From Candidatus Harrisonbacteria bacterium CG10_big_fil_rev_8_21_14_0_10_49_15 (GTDB lineage: Bacteria > Patescibacteriota > Minisyncoccia > UBA6257 > 1-14-0-10-44-23): 39,584 nt of DNA. Of this stretch, positions 21,085 through 29,400 are shown one piece after another; position 1 is the stretch's first letter; each line of letters begins with the position of its first letter. Below the pieces are notes generated by a model, which was not told the DNA's origin, searched no databases, and saw only the letters and a list, made by a program, of their open reading frames with translations. A program made the translations under genes and the position numbers. The stretch spans positions 14,923 to 54,506 of the forward strand of contig PFBD01000002.1 in assembly GCA_002773415.1 (NCBI GenBank), given 5' to 3'.

Positions 21085-21315
21085 CTAGTTGTCTGCGCTC
21101 TCATCGAGTTCGGCGACGAGTTCTTGGAGAAGGCTCGTCGCGAACAGTCTCAGTTCATCGGCCGGGATGCCGATCTTCTGCGAGAGACTCCCCAGCGTCC
21201 GTCTGAAGGCGCTGGGATCGAATGTCCTGGCGCCCTCCTTGCGCCAGATCTCCTTCAGGAGCGCACGGGCGATCTCGCCCTCGCGCTCCGGGGTCAGTGC
21301 CTGGCCTTTGGCCAT
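21085..21315 (-). CDS. Small hypothetical protein (GC-rich orphan class)
   Basis: SD GGAGG on minus; divergent from 21500 ORF. Confidence 0.55.
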   Translation of the reverse strand: MAKGQALTPEREGEIARALLKEIWRKEGARTFDPSAFRRTLGSLSQKIGIPADELRLFATSLLQELVAELDESADN

Positions 21316-21499
21316 GGTTCACCTCCAAAAAGTACCTCGCAGGCCAACACAGCCTGCTTGGTATTATTAATACTCCTTTATGTTTATTTTGCCAACTTGG
21401 CGTTATAATGCTACAAAAATTGACAGGAGGGTGATTTTTGGGCAGGGTAGAGGGAGCAGCTTTTGGATCATTGGAAGGACCAGATGGGAAGGAGGACTC

Positions 21500-21946
21500 A
21501 TGCCGCAGTTTGCGTTCATGTTTGATGACATCCACTTCATGGTGACCGGGGTGCGGATGCACGCCTTTCTCCGGCTCGACCTGGAGGAGGATGCCTGGCA
21601 TCTCATGCCCGAGAATGATGAGCAGGCATCCTTTCGCCTGCACCGCGCTTTGGGGTGTATGAACTTCGAGTCGTTCCGCGGTGCCTCGGTGGACTGCAAC
21701 ATACGTCAGGCGAGGTTGCTGATCAAGCCGCGGCCTGGCTACTCCGGCCTGGGGGACGCGGTTCCGTGGGCCTTGAGCGATGGCTGGGACGGCCAGTCCC
21801 TGGCGCAGATGCCACTTCTGGGGGCTCGGCAGGAGATCGCGGAGTTTCTGGCGAATCTGGCGAAGGCGGCGCGGGTCAGGCGCTTCACGCGCTTTGATCC
21901 GGCCACCCGCATCAACTATCGCCAGTTTCGGCGCCAGCCGCACTAG
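21500..21946 (+). CDS. Hypothetical protein (GC-rich orphan class)
   Basis: GGAGG SD; start MPQFAFMFDD; TATAAT near 21404; terminator downstream. Confidence 0.6.
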   Translation: MPQFAFMFDDIHFMVTGVRMHAFLRLDLEEDAWHLMPENDEQASFRLHRALGCMNFESFRGASVDCNIRQARLLIKPRPGYSGLGDAVPWALSDGWDGQSLAQMPLLGARQEIAEFLANLAKAARVRRFTRFDPATRINYRQFRRQPH

Positions 21947-21964
21947 AGCTCTGGCAGGTTCGCA

Positions 21965-22006
21965 GCGGGTCCGGCACCTTCGTGGTGCCGGGCCCGCCTT
22001 TATTTT
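21965..22006 (+). terminator. Rho-independent terminator
   Basis: gcgggtccggcacc-ttcg-tggtgccgggcccgc-ctttatttt. Confidence 0.85.
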
Positions 22007-22147
22007 GAGGTGTTAATAATCGTGAAAAAGCCGTTTTAAACGCAGATTTTCACGGTTATGCTTTATACAGTAAATATATCTTCTTGGTTAAGGGTATAGT
22101 ATTTAGTGAATGCAGGGTATTTTATAGTATCCATTCACCGAATATTG

Positions 22148-22176
22148 ACTTTTATAGATAAATAGACTATACTGTC
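22148..22176 (+). promoter_or_regulatory. Promoter of fic gene
   Basis: TTGACT-17 nt-TATACT. Confidence 0.6.
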
Positions 22177-22197
22177 TGTATAACATTATATAAACTT

Positions 22198-23148
22198 ATG
22201 GCTATAACAAAACCAATCAAAGATCGGATTCAGGCTCTTAAGGCCGAATATGACGTCCTCCGCAAAGGCAAGGGCTCGCTTTTGGGCATGATCGACGAGG
22301 TAGAGGTTCCGGAGGCGGTTTATAACTCAAACGCAATTGAGAACTCTACATTGACCCTTAAAGAAACCGAGAAGATTTTACTTGATATGGAAGTATCACG
22401 TGATGTCTCCGTACGCGAAGTCTTTGAAGCAAAAAACCTTGCTAGGGTTACCGATTATATCCGCACTAAATCACAGGAAGGCGAGATCGACAAAGAGACA
22501 ATCCTATTACTTCATCAGATGTTGATTGGTGGTATTGATGACAATATCGCCGGTCGTTTTCGCACCAAAGGAGAATATGTTCGAGTTGGGACCCATATTG
22601 CGCCAGCTCCGGAGCATGTTGAGCGAATGATTGAGGCGATATTGGTTGAATACACTAGTAATCACAATTCTTATTTCCTAGATAAGATTGGTAAATTTCA
22701 TTTGGAGTTCGAAACTATTCATCCGTTTAATGACGGCAATGGCCGTATTGGTCGGGCGCTTATTAACTATCAACTTCAGAGACTTGGCTTCCCAGGTGTC
22801 ATTGTTCGGGATCGGGAGAAAAAAGAATACTATCAGGCATTCGGTGATTATCGAGATAGCTCTTCAGCTTCGCTCAGGACAGGCAAGAGTACCAAAACGA
22901 TGGAAAAGATTTTAGTGCTTGGCCTTATGGAATCACTCCACAAACGCATTACCTATCTGAAAGGCGAGAATATCATTTTTTTGTCTGATTATACGAAGAA
23001 ACATTCTCTGTCGGCACCGGCTCTTGGGAACGCCGCACGTCGTCAAAACATTCCTGCCTTCAGAGAAAAGGGTGTCTGGAAAATTCCAGAGAATTTTTCC
23101 ACCCAAAGCGGATCTGCCTCCGGCGGAAAGTATCAGCCGACTAAATAA
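22198..23148 (+). CDS. Fic family protein
   Basis: HPFNDGNGRIGR Fic motif; N-terminal SNAIENS resembles the inhibitory (S/T)xxxE(G/N) motif. Confidence 0.93.
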   Translation: MAITKPIKDRIQALKAEYDVLRKGKGSLLGMIDEVEVPEAVYNSNAIENSTLTLKETEKILLDMEVSRDVSVREVFEAKNLARVTDYIRTKSQEGEIDKETILLLHQMLIGGIDDNIAGRFRTKGEYVRVGTHIAPAPEHVERMIEAILVEYTSNHNSYFLDKIGKFHLEFETIHPFNDGNGRIGRALINYQLQRLGFPGVIVRDREKKEYYQAFGDYRDSSSASLRTGKSTKTMEKILVLGLMESLHKRITYLKGENIIFLSDYTKKHSLSAPALGNAARRQNIPAFREKGVWKIPENFSTQSGSASGGKYQPTK

Positions 23149-23176
23149 ATTTACTTGTGGTGAATAATATTGAATC

Positions 23177-23686
23177 ATGAAAAAGAGAAGTGAAAAGCAA
23201 CAGTTGGTTATCTATCAGGCACCGAGTGGGGCGATTGAGCTGCGCGGGGATTTTTCGCACGAGACTATCTGGGCGACACAAGCAAATATTGCCGAATTGT
23301 TTGGCACAAAAAGACCGGCGATTACTAAGCATCTAAGAAACATTTTTAAAGAAGAAGAGCTTAATGAAAAATCGGTATGTTCCATTTTGGAACATACTGC
23401 CGCGGACGATAAAACATATAAAACGCAATACTACAATCTGGATGCAATTATTGCTGTTGGGTACAGAGTGAATTCGAAGACCGCGACGCAGTTCCGTCAG
23501 TGGGCCACAAAGACACTGCGTGAGCATATTGCGAAGGGCTACACCATTAATCGCAGACAGATTGGTAAGAACTACGACGCTTTCATGAAGGCGGTTAGAA
23601 AATTGGTGGCTGAGCCTATTTTAGCTGAATGCGCCACCCGGGTGGCGTATTCAGGGGAGCAGTTTCGATTTGAAAAAGGATCGTAA
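23177..23686 (+). CDS. RhuM-family (virulence RhuM-like) protein, C-terminally truncated
   Basis: TWATQANIAELFGTKRPAITKHLRNIFKEEEL...YNLDAIIAVGYRVNSKTATQFRQWATKTLREHI; ends in palindromic repeat sequence. Confidence 0.8.
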   Translation: MKKRSEKQQLVIYQAPSGAIELRGDFSHETIWATQANIAELFGTKRPAITKHLRNIFKEEELNEKSVCSILEHTAADDKTYKTQYYNLDAIIAVGYRVNSKTATQFRQWATKTLREHIAKGYTINRRQIGKNYDAFMKAVRKLVAEPILAECATRVAYSGEQFRFEKGS

Positions 23687-23705
23687 AACCAGCATACTGA
23701 CGTGG

Positions 23706-24362
23706 ATGTATATTTTTTTGGATGAAAGTGGCCAGTTCACTAAACATAATCATGAGGAATATTTTGTCGTGGGTTCTTTTACGATTGGTGACCAGCGCCG
23801 GACAGATAAGGCTTTTAGGAGTTGGTTCTGTTCAAAGTTTCCTAAAAAGATGCGCACGCAGAGTGAGATAAAGTGGTCTGCAACAGGGATTGATGATCCA
23901 TTGCGACTAAAGACAATACGGCGCATCGCTAAGCTTGATGTTCGGATTCGATACGGCTTCCTGCTTCGTAAACGGATTCCGGACACTTATCTTAGAAAAG
24001 GTAAAATTGAAGGTGGGTTGCTTTATACTAATATCATAGCCGAAGTTCTAGAGATGTATTTACCTGTTAATGAAAAAGAAATTCACATTTTTTGTGACCG
24101 TCGGTCGCTTAAAGGAATGAAGGTCGCTCAATTTACCCAAGCAATTAAAGCCCACCTGTTGCCTCTTTGTTCTCCGGATACGCTCATCGATGTAGAGATG
24201 ATTGATTCTACCGCAAATGCGAATATTCAGATTGCGGACTGGATAGCGGGAGCTCTTGCATATTATTTAGAGAAGAAGCCTTCTGGTGAAGAATATTATC
24301 GGATTTTAAAAAATAACTTTCTAGGAGAGGGGAAGGAGTTTTTTAATAATCGCTCTAAATAA
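23706..24362 (+). CDS. DUF3800 domain-containing protein
   Basis: MYIFLDESGQF ... IQIADWIAGALAYYLE; ATG 23706 preferred. Confidence 0.85.
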   Translation: MYIFLDESGQFTKHNHEEYFVVGSFTIGDQRRTDKAFRSWFCSKFPKKMRTQSEIKWSATGIDDPLRLKTIRRIAKLDVRIRYGFLLRKRIPDTYLRKGKIEGGLLYTNIIAEVLEMYLPVNEKEIHIFCDRRSLKGMKVAQFTQAIKAHLLPLCSPDTLIDVEMIDSTANANIQIADWIAGALAYYLEKKPSGEEYYRILKNNFLGEGKEFFNNRSK

Positions 24363-24370
24363 AGCAGTAT

Positions 24371-24519
24371 CAAAAAAGGCGGCCTAGGGCCGTCTTTTTT
24401 GATAGAAGCAGCGTCTTGTAGGATGAAGCTCTCCAGTTTTATCGCAAGTTTCCAAGCGATGTCCCAGATCCTCTGAGGGAACACCGGAGCACCCTATAAG
24501 TTATTATTGCATGCTTCTA
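24371..24519 (-). ncRNA. Putative structured small RNA A, convergent to the DUF3800 gene
   Basis: Minus-strand promoter TTGACT (24552-24547)-16 nt-TATAGT (24530-24525); closing stem gatagaagca/tgcttctatc (24512-24521/24401-24410); terminator 24372-24400. Confidence 0.55.
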
Positions 24520-24587
24520 TCTGCACTATACCAAAAATTTGCGAAAAGTCAATGAATTGTGGATAAGTGTCAAATTTGATTTAGGCT

Positions 24588-24740
24588 TCAACTATCCGGA
24601 AATTCCGGATAGTTGAGGATAGGAATGTGCAAAAATTGCACAATGGTGAACACTCTGCCAACTAATTCCAAGTCGGAACTAGTTGGCCAGCTGTTGCATT
24701 TTTTGCAACAGCTCAGGATTATGCAAAAAATGCATAATCC
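24588..24740. repeat. Run of five consecutive palindromes of unrelated sequence
   Basis: 24588-24616, 24626-24642, 24657-24687, 24689-24713, 24716-24740; four perfect, one with a single mismatch. Confidence 0.9.
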
Positions 24741-24818
24741 ACCAAAAAAAGAGCAGCTAGTCGCGCTTGTCACTCAGCCATTGAAGTAGTTTAAAGAAAT
24801 GGTGGCTGACCCCATTTT

Positions 24819-24852
24819 CCCTGAATACGCCATCCGGGTGGCGTATTCAGGG
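24819..24852. repeat. Palindromic repeat, second copy of rhuM-tail sequence
   Basis: ccctgaatacgcca-tccggg-tggcgtattcaggg; related copy in 23603-23657. Confidence 0.85.
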
Positions 24853-24906
24853 GGGGCGGGTTTGATTTGGAAAAACTCACTAAAAGTGCGATGATGATAT
24901 TATTTT

Positions 24907-25380
24907 ATGTCGCTTGATTTAGAAAACTTCGAAGAAGTAAGGATGGGGGGCGAGGATCTCTATAAAACTCTTGACGAGGTGTATTGTCCGTACTTTAAAA
25001 GTAAGATTTCTTTTAATTCTCAAGGGCTGGAACATTTAAAATTCAAGCAACAACGAAAAGCTAGATCACAGCAGGATCAATATATGAGATTTAAATTGTT
25101 GCATCTTGCACCCGTTGTATTAAAAGCATCGTCAACGCTTCAGGGTATTTGGGAAACTAAGAATTTTGAACGAATTCGAATTCACAGCAGGACAGACACT
25201 GTTTTGAAAATAGTTACTTATTATGAATTTGTTGCTGTTGTTGAAAAAATCAGAGTTAAGGTTATTGTAAAGCAGATAGAGGGCGGAAATATGTTTTTCT
25301 GGAGTATTATTCCTTATTGGGGAGTTGATAAAAATACAAAAAAGAGAAAGTTATATAGTGGCTATCCTAAAGATGACTAG
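24907..25380 (+). CDS. Hypothetical protein, possibly PBECR/RelE-like nuclease fold
   Basis: Pattern ISFNSQGLEHLKFKQQRKARSQQDQYMRFKLLHLAP...RVKVIVKQIEGGNMFFWSIIPYW is reminiscent of phage-type RelE/barnase-like domains; not confirmed. Confidence 0.45.
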   Translation: MSLDLENFEEVRMGGEDLYKTLDEVYCPYFKSKISFNSQGLEHLKFKQQRKARSQQDQYMRFKLLHLAPVVLKASSTLQGIWETKNFERIRIHSRTDTVLKIVTYYEFVAVVEKIRVKVIVKQIEGGNMFFWSIIPYWGVDKNTKKRKLYSGYPKDD

Positions 25381-25384
25381 AAAC

Positions 25385-25470
25385 AAAAAATCCGTCAAAA
25401 GACGGGTTTTTTGTTAGTGTTTGGTTACAGCTTATGTATTAGCCGTGAGAGGGCGAACCCTCCAAACACC
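25385..25470 (-). ncRNA. Putative structured small RNA B, convergent to the 24907 ORF
   Basis: TTGACT (25504-25499)-16 nt-TATGTT (25482-25477); predicted start at stem gguguuugg/ccaaacac; two inner hairpins; terminator 25385-25413. Confidence 0.55.
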
Positions 25471-25644
25471 ATATGAAACATAGCATGATTGCGTGAAAAG
25501 TCAATGAATTTGGGGATAAGTGGCTGGCCGGCAGAGCCGGCAATTTCTAATTGGTCTAAGGAAGGATAGTAAACAAGTGGCAAGTAACGAGTAATGAGGA
25601 ATGAGGAATGAGGGGGGAGAATAGAAATTTGCTATACTTTGAAT

Positions 25645-26298
25645 GTGTTACTTAATGAATATCCCAGGGGGCTTTTGGCAAAAAAGTTTTCTGAATATAC
25701 CACAAAAGATGCAAGGCTTGCTCGCGTTGCAGAGTCTACGAGGGAGGCGTTCAATAAATCCGGGCTGACGGCTCATAACTGGGAGCACTCATATAGAGAT
25801 GCTCTTAATGCGATTGTCATCGGCGAGGCCGAGGGTGCGGATATGAATATTGTTTTGCCGGCTGCTTTGATGCACGATATCGGTTTTTTATATGGTGGTA
25901 CCGGTAAGACGCACGGCGCAGTTGGCGCGGACAAGTTGCCGGAGTTTTTAGCTCAATATGACATTAAATACCCTGAAAAAGATTTATTGCATATTGCCGC
26001 TTGCATACGGACACATAAAGGTAGTATGCAGAATGAGAGTCCAGAGACCCTGGAGGCAAAGGTAGTCTGTGACGCCGATTTCCTAGAAAAGTTCGGCATT
26101 TTCGGAGTTTATTCCGGTATCAGAACCCATACTGAATTTAATAACGATATCGAATGTATCATTGATAGAAAGACAAAAGGTATGGAAAAATTGTACTTAG
26201 AAACGAAAACCGGCAAGGAGATAGCTGAACAAGGAAGACAGTTTGTTGTGGATTTTTTTCAGGCCTTAGACAAGGCAAATGAGCCCTATAGAACATAA
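25645..26298 (+). CDS. HD-domain phosphohydrolase
   Basis: LTAHNWEHSYRDAL, ALMHDIGFLYGGTGKTHG, CDADFLEKFG; GTG 25645 or TTG 25639 start, TATACT just upstream. Confidence 0.75.
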   Translation: MLLNEYPRGLLAKKFSEYTTKDARLARVAESTREAFNKSGLTAHNWEHSYRDALNAIVIGEAEGADMNIVLPAALMHDIGFLYGGTGKTHGAVGADKLPEFLAQYDIKYPEKDLLHIAACIRTHKGSMQNESPETLEAKVVCDADFLEKFGIFGVYSGIRTHTEFNNDIECIIDRKTKGMEKLYLETKTGKEIAEQGRQFVVDFFQALDKANEPYRT

Positions 26299-26305
26299 TC
26301 TACTA

Positions 26306-26337
26306 CCCCAAACCCGGCCTAAAGCCGCGGGTTTGGG
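26306..26337 (+). terminator. Terminator-like hairpin
   Basis: ccccaaacccggcctaaagccgcgggtttggg. Confidence 0.6.
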
Positions 26338-26450
26338 TTTTGAGTTGAAAAAAGCCGGAAAAAGGGCGATAATGACGGTAAATCAGCTACCCTGCGTGTT
26401 TGGGGTGGGCGACGGAGAGAATTGCTCTAAGGGGGGGTGCGAATAAATTT

Positions 26451-29400
26451 ATGAAAAATTTACCCAAGATTATAGACAATCAAAGAAAGAAATTATTAGA
26501 TTCTTTAATTGAAGCTAGTAATAATTTTGATGAGATATCAATAGCGACTGGTTACTGGGATCTTGAGGCGACGGCGCTTCTTTTGCCGTATTTAAAGAAC
26601 TATAAGAAAATCCGTCTTCTAATAGGGAGAGAGCCATTGATTCCTCGTCATCAATTAAACGAAGTGGAGCCGGATTTTCCAGATAAGGATATTTTCGAGG
26701 ATTTACAGAAGTTAAAAATTGATAGCAATTTAAAACCAACGGTTAGAGAGCTCAAACTATTGGTTGATAATAAAATTCTTGAAGTAAAAGTATTTAAAAA
26801 GGCTTTTTTGCATGCTAAATGTTATATTTTTGGAAATTTTGAATCAGAAAATGCTTTAGGTATTATTGGGTCATCAAATTTTACAAAAAATGGCCTCACA
26901 ATAAGTCGTGAATTAAACGCTGGCGAAGATGATCAGCGAGTAGTTCAATTTAACCCCAAAAATGAAACCCAAGAACATGGTCATTTGTCTTGGTTTGAGG
27001 AGGTCTGGGCGGATGATGGTTGTATCGAGTGGACTGGAAATTTTATCGAATTAGTGGACACTTCAATCCATGGTGAGCTTCTTTTTAGTCCTTATGAAAT
27101 GTATATCAAGACACTCGATTTTATGTATGGCGATCTTTTGAAAGAGGATAGAGAAATCGAAGCCCTTTCTGATCGCAAGCTACAGAATTTTCAAGAAAGA
27201 AGCGTTAAACAAATACTTTGGCGGTTGGATAAGAATGGCGTAGCTATGCTCGCTGATTCTGTTGGTTTGGGCAAAACCATTACCGCTATTGGTGTTATTC
27301 GCCAATATACGGGCCGAAGGATAATTGTAATTGCACCTAAATCACTTATAGGACAATGGGAAAATGAAATAGCCAGAGAGAGGATTTTGGGGGTTACGGT
27401 TGTTTCTATGCAGAATAAAAATCAAATAGATGAAGAACGGAAGAAAGATCGTTATATGCCGATTAGTTTGTTCGTTATAGATGAATCTCATAACTTGCGA
27501 TCCCATAATAGCAAGAGGTTCCAGCAAATAAGCGAATGGTTAGTTGATAATTCAGACGCCAATACTTTACTGCTCACAGCAACGCCGGTAAACAACTCTA
27601 TTGACGATTTGACAAATCAAATTTTACTAGGTACTCGTGGCGAGCAGGACATTTTGCAAGTTAATGTCCGTAATTCCGAAGGCGTAATTAAGTCAAGGTC
27701 TTTTTTTGATGCTCTTTTTGAATTAAAAAAACGAATTAGCCAAAATCGTGCGCAAGGCAATGATATGGCACCGATTTATAAAGAAGCACGCCAAGTAATT
27801 GATCCGATCCTGCGCGAGTTTGTTATTAGAAACACCCGCCAAAGCATTGAAGAGGAATTGGCGGGTAAAGGCTTGGAAATTGATGGTAAAGAATTTCATT
27901 TTCCAAAAATTAAGGTTTCCAATGAGACTTTTAATTCCGGGGACTATCAAAGTATTGCAATCTCCTCTGTCATTGAATCAATTGAAAAAACTTCTGTTGA
28001 AAAAATTCAAGAAACTACGGATATTCTTGTTCATCCACTACGCCAATTAGTAGAATTAAAAAACGAAGCAATTGATACTTCTGATAAATCAATCATTTAT
28101 CGCTTGTATCAATATATCCTTTCCTTGTCCTTCATTCCGTACAGAACGGCAATGTATGATCATAAAGTGTATGGCAAAACTCTTGAAGAAATAAAAAATA
28201 CTAAATTTACCAAAGAAACAAAGAAAAATCTTGGCTGGCAGTTAAGCATGTATGGCCTTTTACGCATAGTATTGCTCAAGAGATTTGAATCCTCATCATA
28301 TGCATTATTGGCATCGGTCAAAAAATATCAAAGAAGGCTAAAAACATTTGAAGATATTTTAATTCAAGAAAATTTACTATTAAATCTCTCTGATATTGAT
28401 GATATTTTAGATGAATATGAGGCAGAGGACGGTGAAAATTTAGATTTAACTGATGATGAAATTATAGAAAAGGCTAAAAAGCTCGGGACAAAAATATCAA
28501 AAGATTCACACAATATTACTGCAATCAAGGAAGATATTAATTCGGAAAATAAAATACTTACGGCAATAGTAGAGCTAACTGAACAATTTAAAAGTAAAGA
28601 CAAGAAATTGGAAGTATTTTTGGGGAAAGTGGTAGAGATCGCCAAAAATGATCCGAAGAAAAAAATACTTATTTTTTCTTTCTTTGCTGATACGGTTCGA
28701 TATTTGAAGGAAAATATTTTAGATGGCTCTGAAAATATATTCACTGACGAAAATACCGAATTTGTATCTGGTAAAGAGCGAGTAAATGCCATGCAATCAG
28801 CTGAGAGATTTGCCCCTGTCGCCAAAGATGCACGCGAGCGTGTTGCCGAAAAAGATGAACTGACTTATTTATTCAGTACTGATGTTCTAGCCGAAGGTCA
28901 AAACTTGCAAGACTGCGGATTGCTGATAAATTATGATTTGCATTGGAATCCGGTGCGTATGATCCAGAGAAATGGCCGTATCAACAGACTTGGTTCGCCT
29001 CATCCCGAAATAGAAGTGATCAATATTGTCCCGAACAAAGAGCTGGATCAGTTTCTTGGTTTGGTTACCAAATTGGAAGATAAGATTAGTCTTATCAATG
29101 CAACTATCGGAAGTGATTCATCTGTCTTGGGTGAACAAATCAACCCGATTCATTACAAGGGGATTTATGACACCGACACCAACACCGCTACCGCAGAATA
29201 TTTGCGGCTAGAAAAAGAATCTGATGTTTTCACTGATGACCAATTTATTTCAGATCTCAAACATTTTAGAGAGCAAGCAACACCGGAACAACGAAATGCC
29301 CTAGAAAAAATCCCCGTATCAAAATGGGGTGTTGTTGATCAGTCAACAATTCTGCAATCACCAGAAGTTCTTGTTTTTTCTCAATCAGAGTTTTCTAATA

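Noticed and set aside
21155-21943. 262-aa minus ORF across 21.1-21.9 kb
   Set aside because: Spans two better-supported units (21085-21315 minus and 21500-21946 plus) including their promoters; low-complexity shadow frame.
22021-22057. Nested palindrome cgtgaaaa-cgttttaaacg-ttttcacg before fic
   Set aside because: Real symmetry, but it directly follows a terminator and could be a secondary terminator; not enough to claim an operator.
24371-25480. tRNA or CRISPR origin for the structured units at 24.4 and 25.4 kb
   Set aside because: No T-loop, D-arm, anticodon arm or CCA logic fits, and there are no regularly spaced identical repeats, so neither tRNA nor CRISPR is supported.
28364-28825. 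153-aa minus ORF inside the helicase gene
   Set aside because: Ser/Phe-rich antisense shadow of an AT-rich, Lys/Glu-rich coding region.
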